Source: Vitis vinifera
Lineage: Eukaryota > Streptophyta > Magnoliopsida > Vitales > Vitaceae
NCBI RefSeq assembly: GCF_030704535.1
Contig: NC_081819.1
Span: forward strand, 18,014,001 to 18,078,000
DNA: 64,000 nucleotides
Direction of reading: 5' to 3'
Part shown: in pieces, positions 48,415 through 60,024 of the stretch
Numbering within the stretch: position 1 is the stretch's first letter
Layout: each line of letters begins with the position of its first letter
The notes under the pieces: model-generated
Seen by the model: the letters and a program-made list of their open reading frames with translations, nothing else
Databases searched by the model: none
What the model was told of the DNA's origin: nothing
Made by a program: the position numbers and the translations under genes

Positions 48415-50145
48415 TTTGGTAGGTCTCACCAACGGCTCAATTTCTCACTGACTACTTCGAGTCCTGATCTGGATGTTCGAGAAACTATGAGTTTTGCCCC
48501 TCTTTATCTGAATTATCTGTAATCTTATCGACTACTTCCATAGGATGAAATAGGGTTGCTGCGTCTCATTCTCCATAAGATTTGTTCTCAGGCAGCAAAT
48601 CTGACAGTAGGCTAATTATGTAGGTTTCTGCAGCTGTAGGATCTTTGGTTGTAAAAGCACCTGGTTTGTTTGTCTGTTTGCTCTTTTTTTTTTTTTTTTG
48701 ACTGAATTTCCCTGTGACAATCTTCAGAACTTTGAAAGAGTACTGATCCATGCTAGCTTTCATCCAGCACAAAAAATTTATGAATTCTTGAATGTTTTAA
48801 AGCTAAATCATTTCCATATGATGCAGGATAACAAAGAACTTTCCCTATATTATTTGACTGCTTCCCCTTTATCAGGCTGCTAGTCCATGTTCCTAATTGA
48901 TCTTTGAATCCTGTGTATCATTGTCAATGAACTATCCCGGCATACCGGCTCTGTTCATTGGTGATCTTTGTTCTAGTATGATTTGCACTTCCAAACTAAC
49001 ATGACACCAGATTCAGCTGGCAGGCTTTATGATGAGATGCACTACAAGGATTCCCAATATGTTTAGTGTATACAGTTTCTGCTTCCCTGTGATGGGTGGT
49101 GCTTCTAAAACCACTTAAAATCATCTGGAAGTTTGACAGGGCCCGGTTTGAGTAATGCTTTTTTCTTTGTGAAATATTATAGAAATTATTTTTATAAGAT
49201 TGTGTCATTGTATTTGTCCTTCAGATAACCTGTTCGAATAAATCCAATTGAACAAGCCAGTGGGTTTCTTAGACATGATTTTGTCAGCTATTTTTTAGTA
49301 CAGTTTTCTCTTATCGGGAATAGAAAATAGTTTTTTAATGTTTTGCAAATTTTTGTATTGTAGGTGAGTGCTTAGCAAGAAAATTATTTTTTATATTTGA
49401 GTTTCGAAACAAAGCTTTGCTTTTGAGCTCCAAAACAGAATTTTACTTTTAAAATTAATTGAAAACTGTTTTTAAAAACTATTTTTGAAAGCGGTATCAG
49501 TAACAGTTTACTTGCATGATAGGGTTGTGTATTGTGTATTCCATCCAGCAAAGTTGAAAGCAACTCTTCTTACATATCATATTTCAAATAAGTCCCAAGA
49601 GCTTGCTTCTCCAAAGGATGATCCCATTAAATTACATTAAAAATCCTTGTAGGGCACACATACTTCCACCTGTTTCCATTTCTGGGTTTTAATCATTTTC
49701 TTTTCTTTCAAGCCTTTCCTGTGGGTTACAGAGAGAAGACCAAGTCTATGGTTTTTACTTTTAAAATACTGCTTTCTCTTCTTCTTCTTCCTCTTCTTCT
49801 TTTATTTATTTATTTATTTTGGTTATTATTCTATATTTTATTTTATTTTTCTTACATACGAGAGAAGTGCCAAGAACTTTCCTGTGTTCCCACTAAACCC
49901 TTTTATTGTTTTTAGTACTTGTCATTTTCTAGGTGATTATACAATTAAAACTCCTCTTTGCTTCTAGAGGTAGACTTTCTTGTAGTTTTCCAGGAAAATT
50001 TCCTAATATTTTCTTATGTAAGTTCCTAGACAAGGCTATATAACTACTCAAAGAAAGCCTCCAAAAATCATTCATCATCCTTCACATGAGTGGAAAAGAT
50101 TTTCACAAAACGCAATTGGGTACTACTGCATACAAGGGCGATTAG
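48415..50145. other. AHL 3' UTR and spacer
   Basis: The first part is AHL 3' UTR. A 16-T tract lies at about 48684-48699 without a visible target duplication. Nothing else is recognisable up to the DUF761-type gene, apart from a TCT/TTTA-rich stretch near 49780-49820. Confidence 0.5.
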
Positions 50146-50802
50146 ATGGTTAAAATACATACACTTGTTTTCCTCCTTTTCTTTCTTACTAAAGCTATCA
50201 TCTTCTTCACCTCGCTATACTTTGTTTCCCATCACCATGGCCTTCTGGCTTCCACCTGCAAGTTCATCAGTTTCGTGAAGTCTAGCCATGTGGCCATATT
50301 TTTCATGTTCAACGCAGTGATCATCGCGATACTTGTTGGGAGTTCTAAACCATCTGAGAGGGACCATGATCAGTTGTTTTCGCTTTCTGTTTCTCCTCCT
50401 CCTCCTGTGTATGAAGAAGTTGATGATATTGGAAAAGAATTAGCAAATGATGAAAGTGATGAGAATGATGAGAGTCATGGTTTTTCGCTTTTGGCTTCGC
50501 TTCCTTCTTTAGTGTATGAGGTTGAAGACAAAGAAGAAGCAGGAAATGAAAAAGCGTATGATGAAGATGAAGACAGGGATGAGTATCATGGTTTTGATGG
50601 TTATGAGGAAGATAATGAGGGTGGCTGCAGTGAAGATGAAGTTGATAGTGATGAAGATGAGGAAAAGCAGAGAGATTTGGAGAGGAGGGTCCAAGAATTC
50701 ATAGACAAGGTGTATAGAAAATGGGGGGAGGAGTTGTACAATGAAAGGCTTCTTTGCTTGCCAGCTGCTGCTCCTGAATCACCATTTTCCTGCTCTAGCT
50801 AG
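50146..50802 (+). CDS. Small membrane protein with C-terminal DUF761-like motif
   Basis: This is a single-exon frame of 218 residues. Two hydrophobic stretches (about 6-27 and 48-66) suggest an N-terminal membrane hairpin, as in DUF4408/DUF761 plant proteins. A strongly acidic region (about 90-175, Asp/Glu runs) follows. The end has DLERRVQEFIDKVYRKWGEE (about 177-196), the basic amphipathic helix typical of DUF761 ('cotton fibre expressed') proteins. Their biochemical role is not established; some members affect growth and defence. The ATG at 50146 is the first that covers the whole hydrophobic segment. The family call rests on the C-terminal motif and layout. Confidence 0.7.
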   Translation: MVKIHTLVFLLFFLTKAIIFFTSLYFVSHHHGLLASTCKFISFVKSSHVAIFFMFNAVIIAILVGSSKPSERDHDQLFSLSVSPPPPVYEEVDDIGKELANDESDENDESHGFSLLASLPSLVYEVEDKEEAGNEKAYDEDEDRDEYHGFDGYEEDNEGGCSEDEVDSDEDEEKQRDLERRVQEFIDKVYRKWGEELYNERLLCLPAAAPESPFSCSS

Positions 50803-53800
50803 CTCTCTCCCAAGGCATTAACTTACAAGTTTGTTTGTAATGTGTACAGTCTTGTCTTGTGCTATCCCATTTTTTATTTTTTATTTTGGTTTTTTTTTCA
50901 CTCTTTCATTTTTGTTGTTTTCCCATGAATGTCCCAATTTTATCGGTGTAAATATTCATGGAAAGCCTACCATGAGTAATGTTGATACGTTGAATTCAAA
51001 TTATCGGAGATGCTATAATATATCAGACTTAATATATAAATACCTTTAATTTATTTATGTTTTAAATTATATAATGATCAGCATGTTTGGTTCTAGTAAA
51101 ATAATCGAAAAATAATTCTCATGTTTGTTTTACTAAAAATAATATGAAAAAAAATTAAATATAATTAATATTAATTAGAACTTTATGAATTTTCAAATTA
51201 CCTCATTTTTTGGTAGAAGAGTTATTACTTTGAAATTTTAGGATATCTTCAGAAAAGATTTAAAATTCAATCGTCTTGAACTTAAAGTGATTAATCGTAT
51301 TTATCCAACATTACTATTGTGTTTGCACCATTATGAAAGTAGATCCAAGCAAAATATGCACTTCCTCAAAAATGAAAAAACTTTCATTTGATACTTTGGC
51401 TTAAATTATTTGACTCAATAATCAATTAAATCCTCCTTCCTAAGGATTGAATGCGCCTCCATAGTCCCATATTTAGGAATTCTTAAGTTGTTTCTTCTAC
51501 ATCATGGATGGTTGAAACAAACAAGAATACTATTTTTATATAAAAAAAAAACATTACTTAAATGTGTTTAAAATAATTTATTGACTTAATTTTTTTTTCC
51601 TTCCACTCTTTCTCCCTATTTTCTTTCCCTTTAATATTTTGAGGAACCAAATATAACCTTAACTTTAGAAATACAAATGGATTCCAAACTTGTTAAACTA
51701 TGTTTAGTTCTTAGAAAATTTGAGGGGAAATATGAAAAAAAAAAAAAAAAATAGAAGAAAATGAAAAATGAACGAAAAGAAAAAATATATTTAAAGTATA
51801 TAAATTATTTTTATATACTATTTCAAACTCATTTCACTTATTTTAACTTCTTGGTATAAAGATACGAAACAAGTTTGGTTGTGTGATTTAAAAACAATTT
51901 TCTATTTTAAAACATGAAAAACTGTTTTTAAATATTTATAACACTATTTAACCGTTGTTCTCTGAAAACAATTTTTTAAAATAAAGTGAAATAGAAAACA
52001 ATTTTTAGAGAACAAGTAAAAATTGTTTTAACTAATTTTTAAAAATAAAAGGAAAACATAGACTCGTTTAATCGTATTTTCTTAAATTTGTTTTTAAAAA
52101 CTATTTTTTTATTCTTTAACTTAAAAACAAATTTTAGAAAACATGACCAAACATGCCTTGAATAATTTGAAAATATATAAATTTTTAATTAATCTTAATT
52201 ATATTGATTTTCTTTGATATTTTCCTTAAAACAACTAGAAAATCATTTTCCTTAATAGTTTCTTTTCTTTCTTCAGTGCTTTCCGGGACCAAACAAAAGC
52301 ATAAGGTTAGAGAAGGTGGTTTCCTCATAACTTCAATACAACTATTAAGAATGACTGCCACATGATTTCAAAGTAATCAGCTATTCTGCATATAAATAGA
52401 TCAATGGGTAGTTTATTCAAGGAACTTCAATAAAGAATGACAACCACACAATAAATTAAGTGAGCAGAAGCACTGTACTAAGATTAGAAGACTGGAATTG
52501 TCTCATAAGTCATCGGTCCCAAGTCAACACATCTCAAGTCTGAAAACACCAACCTGAACATGGAAATTTTTGCTTAACTACAGAATTTTTATCAGAAGAT
52601 CTTGCTCCAAAGTCTTCTTAATCAAAATATTAAGCCCTTATGAAAGTCTTGAAATTTAGCAAAGGCCTAAATTAAGGTTGTTGATGAACACTAGAAAAAC
52701 TTAGCTAGGAGTTAAAACTGCAGTAGTTGGAGAACACAAATACTATGCATGTATCAATAAATATCAACATTCAACTCATAATTAATATAGAAAATTTTAA
52801 CATCAAGATTCCAACAGGGGAATAAGAAAAAATAAAGTGTGATTACAGGAAATGTCAGCTTCAAATGATTCCTTGACAAAGTAAACTCATAATAAATTAC
52901 TTTGTCTTGTATGATTGCCCAGATCTAAGGCACGAGACCGGGACCAAGTTGGGTCGATGAGGTAAGGTCAGAAGATGTATTCATTGATTATTAATTATCA
53001 TCAGAATAATTACATGACGTGCATATAATTACATCATTGAAACACATCTTGACCCCATGTGAATATGATGTGTTAGGACATAGGACAGTGATTTTGACCT
53101 CATAAGTATTCTATCTCAAGAATACTAAATCACACTAAGTTTTATGTAGATAGAATGGTATCTAAGCAATTGAAAGACCCAAATCAGAGATAAGTGTCAC
53201 ACTGCATCAGACGGGAGCGGTTTTGTGCAAACAAGCAGAAGCACAGGGATTCCATCATAAGTTTATCGCGTCTTAACTAATATACAATATAAACAAACTC
53301 GAAATTATGTATAATTCACTTGCATATCAAATAAGACATTAAATTCTGTGTAAATACAATTGGATGAGAATCTAGCATACTGAAACAGATTGGGACAGCA
53401 CTATCTTAGCAGCAGTTTTACCATTATGAGTGAGAAAATTTTGAGTAAAAGGGAAGAGCCCAAGTATTAAAAGGCACATAAGGCACTACCCAACATGATG
53501 TTACAACAGTGTGGAACATTGTCAGTAAGTATAAAATTCTAGCTAGATTTGTAAAAGCACTATGATCGCAGGAGTTTGTACCTCAGACTCATCATCGCCA
53601 GAAACAACCTGATATTAGCCAAGATAGTGATCAGATACTTGAAGAATAAGGTAATATGCAACATTGTAAAAAGAGACAAGAATCAAGGACAGCACTGCAT
53701 GGTTATATCTTGTTTTACATAGAATTTGGAGTTCCGTGCAACTTCATATGATGAACTCTTGTATTACCTAGTTAGTAAAAGATAGCTCAACATTGAGACT

Positions 53801-53831
53801 AAGAGTATTTTCTTTTCCAGAAAATTCACAT

Positions 53832-53876
<45 letters not shown>

Positions 53877-54575
53877 CAATTCCCATATCTTGCAATAATT
53901 TCTGATCCTCCATCACACTCCACAAAAGGAAAGTATCTTCAACTGAGAACCAACCAAGGCAACCATATTAAGTACAGTTGGATGGGTCAATTCTGAAGTA
54001 GAATTGCCTGAGACCTGGGTTGAATATATGAGAACCAACCACATTTAGTTCTAGGAAGAGGAAGAATGGACCAACCAGGACCAAGTTGCAACCCATCTAT
54101 GCAGAAAACATATACCATTTCTTTTAATATTTTACTTCATGCTTTTCATAAATTTGAATTAACGGGTTCCTTAAAAAAAAATGCTAAAACCAGACCTAGA
54201 TTAGTTGAATCAGTTTTCCTTGGACTTCAGAAGAATTTGGTTTAATAGAAGAATCAAACAATGGCCCAATCATCAAATCGGTTTTAATTTTTATAAAATT
54301 GTTCCATGGCAGTTAGAGGTTAAAATAAGTCCAAATCCTTGGCTCCTGAAATAGAATTCATACGCTTTCATGCAAAATAGAGGACCAAAATCAAACTGAA
54401 TTCATATTTGCAAGGGAACAATAAGTCCTTTCATAATTTTGCATTCTTAAGGCACATGAAATAAAATAACTTCATTTCTATAGTGTCCAAACACCCCTAA
54501 AAAGAACAAAGAAACTCAAAGAGTATTGGATACTTACGTGGGGAACACTTCATAGAAGCCCTGATGCTTGATTAA
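50803..54575. other. Spacer between DUF761-type gene and cornichon gene
   Basis: AT-rich, with self-similar poly-purine and TTTTAAAAA words at 51700-52160 (remnants of small elements). It contains a (TC)n microsatellite at 53836-53871. The part next to 54575 must include the cornichon 3' UTR. No further gene could be assembled on either strand. Confidence 0.45.
53836..53871 (+). repeat. (TC)18 microsatellite
   Basis: An uninterrupted TC dinucleotide run of about 36 bp in non-coding DNA. Confidence 0.9.
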
Positions 54576-56321
54576 TCATATGCCTCCGATGCTCCAAATC
54601 ATCCTAACAAGGAGAAGAATAGAAAGGATACATCAATTTAAAAAGTTGCTAGAAAGATTTGAAATAGTAATTATTAAGGGATGGATCATAATCATATAAC
54701 TTGTCACAGTACCAGAAAATAGAAGTGGTTAGGAGGACGATAAGATGGACAAGCTTAAAAATCCGTAGCTGCTTTTCCCGATTCAACTGGTTAAAGATTT
54801 CAGTTACATCTAATAAGTGCTGTCTCCGCATATACCTAATCATGGAGGAAGTATAAGTAGTCTGCTTGAAGCATATAAAATGATACAGGAGGAGTACTGA
54901 GATGACCATTTAGCTCATTATTAGGACAAATATGACTTTAATAGCTCAATTGCCTCGATCATTCCTTGATTTTAATGGGAAGGAGTAATGTTTCCCAAGA
55001 AGAACCACCTACTGAAACATGCTTGACAACCATAACTTCAATGCATATGTCTGTTCCCCTGTTTAACCATACCCATCTCTTCATGTTCAACCATTTCCCA
55101 TTAACTCCTAAATTATGATCAACCCCTGATGATTGTATGCAAATCATGTAATAATTTTCTGTCCAACAACTAATAAGCCAATCTGGCATCATAGTTTTTG
55201 CTTTTACTTCATGTGGCAATTCTCTGCTTGACCAAGTCCCAGTTTATATGAATGTTTTAACGCAAAAATGATTGGAGAAATTGCTAGAAAGAAACTCACA
55301 ATCTGACATTGTAGTATAAGTATGGGAGAGAGACCAGAAACATAAACCAATGTCCTGTTACAAGATGGATGAGGCACAAGACTCCTTGAATGATAAATTC
55401 GGGCAAAATAACTCTGTTTATCCGGGATGATGAATCATATGGGTTCATATAATCGAACTCCAAGTCGGCCAAGCACATGAGCTGCAATCAACATATTTAA
55501 ATATGAATTTTTGTATTCCTTGTCAAGCCAATTGGAAGGCAGGAATGAAACAAAACCAACGGAATGTCACACACAATTCAAACAGCTAGCAAAAGGCTTT
55601 TTCAGATGCAATGGCATTCATAGATTACAAGATGAAACCACCATGTAGAACACAATTCTGTGATCATTTTTTCATAGCATACCTGAATTCTTACTATAAA
55701 CTAAAAGTTTCTAAGGGTGCCATTGAAGTTCTGTAATGAATTCCAATCTGAAAACCCTCAAAAGGGTGTGCTTGGCAACAACAAAAAACAGTTGTTTCTC
55801 GAGTGTTTGGTGGGGCATTTTTAAAAACAGTTTCACGGCAACATTTTGGCGTTTCAAGAACAAATTCAGGACTTAGCAGCTCAAAACAATAGGAAAAAAG
55901 GACAAGTTTCAACAGTATGATGATTGTTTTCATGCTGGACAATGATTTCAACACCTTAATGCAGATACCCAAAATTTTGATTTCCATAGAATTTAACATA
56001 AGCCACAATCCAAGCAAATTCTTTAGAACAACAACATACAAAAAGAGGAGAAACCCAATTCCCAGTAGAGAAACTGGGGGGGGAAAATGCTTTTGAAAAG
56101 AGCAACCACCTGGAGCAATGTTTATGCTTTTGAAAACATGTTTTCATATGGGTGGTGTTACCAACTTACCATAAAACAATTCTGGAAAACAAAAACCAGG
56201 AAACAGAAATAGGTAAAAAGGTCCAGGGTAAAATAAAAAATAATTTAACCTGGTACCCGATGAGGCCAACAAGAGAGCCATGGAAGAAGAAGGACAAGAG
56301 CCATGACATCAGGTCTCCCAT
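54576..56321 (-). CDS. CNIH: Cornichon homologue (ER cargo receptor)
   Basis: Four minus-strand exons join in frame: 56321-56250, 55481-55300, 54835-54713 and 54603-54576. All are GT-AG and the product is 134 residues. Cornichon/Erv14 proteins are ER-Golgi membrane cargo receptors that pack membrane proteins into COPII vesicles. The start [13 protein letters not shown] is the usual cornichon N-terminus. Exon 2 carries [20 protein letters not shown] and TGHWFM...PYLYYNVRL. Exon 3 has [15 protein letters not shown]. The third membrane span ends IFWMI, completed across the last junction. Three membrane segments are evident. The last exon is only 28 bp and ends WSIGGI, so the short acidic tail common in plant relatives is missing. 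Reading through intron 3 would give a different tail. The gene ends about 3.7 kb from the proteasome gene, which is divergent from it. Confidence 0.88.
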
Positions 56322-57648
56322 GGCTCCTTAGCTAGCCCCCCACCTCTAATTCTCTCTATCTCCTCTATATTTTCTTTAGTTACTTCAATTTTCATCAATT
56401 GGTCACATGCCAATGACCTTCCCACACCTACGGGTTATCATCTACGTTTCCAACTTTTCTTTCCTCTTTTTAGCTTTTGCTTCTGTGGTCTTCATTTATT
56501 TTCTCAATTTTCTTCTTCTCCTAATCATTGATGGGAGAATCGTGTTTTGGGCCGGTTGGACCCAAAATTTAACATTTGGTCCATATAACTTCCATAATCA
56601 ATAAAAATGATATAAGATATTAAAAAACCAATATATCCTTCAAATTTTTATATATTACCTTTTAAGGATATAAAATAGTGATGAACTAAAATACCCAATG
56701 ACCTTCCACATAAACTTTTTTTTTGTCTTTATTGCACCATTATTCATGCAACCATAATAATTCTATTTTCACAATTTGGATTTTTCATTGTTTTTTAAAT
56801 TTTTTTATAAATAATTAAAAATCAGTATTTTTTCTATTTTAAATTATAAATAAAGAAAAATTATGTTCAAAAACTATTTTAAAAAATACTTTCTAAAAAA
56901 ATAGTAATGTGATTTATATTTTTTATATTTTCTTTTTGAAAAAACATTTAATTGAAAAATGAAAACTATTTTTAAAAATAAAAATTGAAAACCTTGTTTA
57001 GTACTATTTTTTATATAAAAAGAATTAAATTTCATTTATTGATTATCCATTTTTATTTTTTTCCATTAGTTATTTTAATAAAAAAAATATAGTATGTTTA
57101 CGATTAAACAAAGAAATTGATCAATTATGTGTTTTTTGTGGACTATCTTTTACATGAAAAATAATTAAATAACTAAATTATATATATTTATTACTCTTTT
57201 TTATTTTATTTTCTTTATTTATTTTTTGTCTAATAGAAAATTTTAATATATCCATAATTAACAAAGTAATAAATCAATTGTGCACATTTTAATCTATTAA
57301 AATAAATAAAATGAAATAAGTAAATAAATTTGGGGTTATTTATATTTTTTAACATATCTTATATCAATAATTTTTATAGTTAAATAAATTTTTTATTTTT
57401 TTCTTTAATTCCAAAAATAAAATGAAATAAATAAATAAATTTGGTATTTTCTAATTGATCTTATATTCATATTTCTTATGGTTAAGTAAATTTTTTATTC
57501 CTGTATTTCCAAAAATAAAAGGAAATAAATAAATAAACTTGGCTTAAATAATAGTTTTTAAGTAATTTATTTGTCTTATTTTTAATTACATTTTGCATTG
57601 AAAATAAAATAAAATAACATTTTATTTGTTTTAATTATTTTAAATGTC

Positions 57649-58760
57649 AAACTATTGGGAACATAGTTTACACACTCATGTGGATATAATTTATACATAT
57701 ATATGAAATTTATACTATTATACAAGGTTATTACACTAATTGTATAAGGGGTGTACAAAATTGTACATTTTGAACAACCTTTTTTTTTTTCTTGTTATCT
57801 AAGGATTATATGTTCTCCTACCACAAATTCTTTTATTTTATGTATTTTATTTAACTCGCATATAACAATTCAAATACTTACCTTAATAATGATATTTAGA
57901 GAAAAAATTTTGTTTTTACGTTTTATATTATTATTATTTTAAAATCAAACCATTGAAAACATGGTTCACATATCATATATGACACATAATGTATGATTAT
58001 GGATGAAATTTGCACCATTGTATAAGGGTGTTATATTAATTGTACAAGATAAATGTTCAATTGGACAAGATAAATGTTCTAACTATACAAGACAAATGTT
58101 CAACTTTTTTTTTTTGTCTTGTCATCTAAGGATTGCACACTCTTAAGGTACGCATTCCTCTATTACACACTCATCTTATGTACTTTATTTAACTTGCACA
58201 TGATAATTTGAATACTTATCCCACTAATGATGTTTGAAATAAAATTTTGTTTTGTATCTTTCACTATTTTTTGAAACAAACCAATGAAAACATGGTTAAC
58301 CTACTTATGGGTTATACATTGAGTAGGGAGTATATGAAATTTGAGTAACTGTACAAAGTATTTACACTAAGTGTACATGACAAATATACTAACTGTATAA
58401 TGGAGTACAATACTATTATTTGTGAAGGGTTTTAATTAATTTTGAAAAATTTGTTTGTTTATTTCCCTTAACCGATAATAAATGACATTCCTTACACACA
58501 TTGGTTAAGCATACATTCATCTCATACACTTTATCTAACTTGTATATGGTCATTTGAATAGGTATCTCACTTATGATGATTGTAAAACAAAATTATACAA
58601 CAATTTTTCTTATTTTTTAAAACCAAACCAATGCAAACATGGTTAATCGACCTATTGTTAGATATTCATGAGATGATCTATGAAATTTGAGTTATTGTAC
58701 AAGGGTGTACAAATTTATTTTTTGTTAAAGATTTCAAGTGATTTAAAAAAAATTTCCCAT
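57649..58760 (+). repeat. Tandem array of ~300-350 bp units
   Basis: The marker AAACCAATGAAAACATGGTT or close variants recurs at 57649, 57947, 58278 and 58625 (periods 298, 331 and 347). Between markers, the order TGAAATTTG.G...TTGTACAAGG, TTACACTAATTGTACAAG, TCATCTAAGG, ATTCATCTCATAC.CTTTAT and TAACTTGCATAT is repeated. About 3.5 diverged units lie wholly inside the putative inverted-repeat element. Confidence 0.75.
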
Positions 58761-59354
58761 TTTTTTCCACTCAGATTTTCCCCCCACTCAAATTCTCTCA
58801 CTTAAGAATTGTTTCAAATTTTATTTTTAAATTTCATCATCAAAATTTTGTAATTGCATATTTTGTTTTTGTAGTTTTAGCGATGTTCTTTCTTTCCACT
58901 AATTTTTTTTTGTGAAATTTTATCAAAATGATTTAAAATTATAATCATATTTATCAAATTTTTTTACTAAGATTATCTTTAATTCTTTTAATATATTTAT
59001 ACTCATTTATTTAAAAAATGAAAAACTAATTTTTTTTTTTGTAAACATGTTCTATTACCTTTAAAAAATTGGATAAGTTTGAAAGTCAATAAAAAAAATT
59101 AAATACCACTTTCAATAATTTTTAGATAAAATTTTCTATAATATATTTTATTTGAAATTTAATTTCTAAAGTTTAACTAAAAAATCGTATTAACAATTTT
59201 CTTGTTATGAGTCAAAATACTTTGCATTAGTCTATCTAGATAAGAAAAATTATTCATATTATATTAGAACTTCATATCTTAGTTTTTTTTTAAAAAATAA
59301 ATTTATCTTTTTAAATTTTTTAAAATAAAAACATTAAAAATTAAAAAGCTAAAA

Positions 59355-59356
<2 letters not shown>

Positions 59357-59396
<40 letters not shown>
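59357..59396 (+). repeat. (AT)20 microsatellite
   Basis: A perfect AT dinucleotide run of 40 bp inside the putative element, likely polymorphic and able to form a cruciform. Confidence 0.95.
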
Positions 59397-59400
<4 letters not shown>

Positions 59401-59819
59401 GTGAAGTGATAGTCAATTTTTAAATTTTTTAGAATATGGTTAATATGGAAAATATAAAAAATAATTAAAAATAAGAGAAAAATATAAATGAAAGGGTAGT
59501 ATAAATTTAAAATAAAAAATTAAAATTAAATTAAAAGATAAATACAAAAAAATAAACAATATTTGGATGAAAAATCCATATTTTTTTATCATTACTTATA
59601 ATAAAAGCAAAAAGATTCTGACAATAATACATTATGAATTAATGAAAGATAATATATTTCGTCTTAATTTTTATACTTTATTTGAGTCTTGAACTTAAAT
59701 ATGCATAATATATAGATCAAATGTTAACAACCGGGCCCAAAACACAATTCTCTCATCATAGATTCAGCCTGAACATAGCCGGTCCAAGCCAGGGTCAAAA
59801 TGCTTGGCTTCGTGCGTTA

Positions 59820-60024
59820 CGCTTGGGCTAAGGCTGGTGGGCTCATTAAACGACGTCGTATTGGGGTCCTACCTTTATGTCCTAGGAATCTGGCTAACGA
59901 CGTCGTTTCATGAACGTCTTGCTTGAAGGAAAAGAAAACCGGATCTGAAGTTATAAACCTCTCCATTTGGTTCTCCCCTCAGCTCAGTGCCCTAATCTCT
60001 CTCGCTGTCTCTTTTCATTTCACA
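59820..60024 (+). promoter_or_regulatory. PBF1 core promoter and leader
   Basis: Two TGGGC words (59824-59828 and 59838-59842) match the proteasome-gene element recognised by NAC factors in Arabidopsis. Two copies of an ACGT palindrome follow: AACGACGTCGTA (59849-59860) and AACGACGTCGTT (59896-59907, a perfect 12-bp palindrome). A CT-rich leader leads to the ATG at 60025. The elements are read directly; function is by analogy. Confidence 0.5.

Larger units (their letters stand above)
56529..59758. mobile_element. Putative 3.2-kb non-autonomous element with ~48-bp TIRs
   Basis: The left arm (56529-56586) reads TGATGGGAGAATCGTGTTTT, GGGCCGGTTG and then TTAACATTTGGTCCATATA. The reverse complement of the right arm (59711-59758) reads TGATGAGAGAATTGTGTTTT, GGGCCCGGTTG and then TTAACATTTGATCTATA. 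They match except for a 7-9 bp insert in the left arm and a few substitutions. The interior is very AT-rich, lacks coding capacity and contains a tandem array. No clear target-site duplication was found, so element status is inferred from the inverted arms. Confidence 0.55.
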
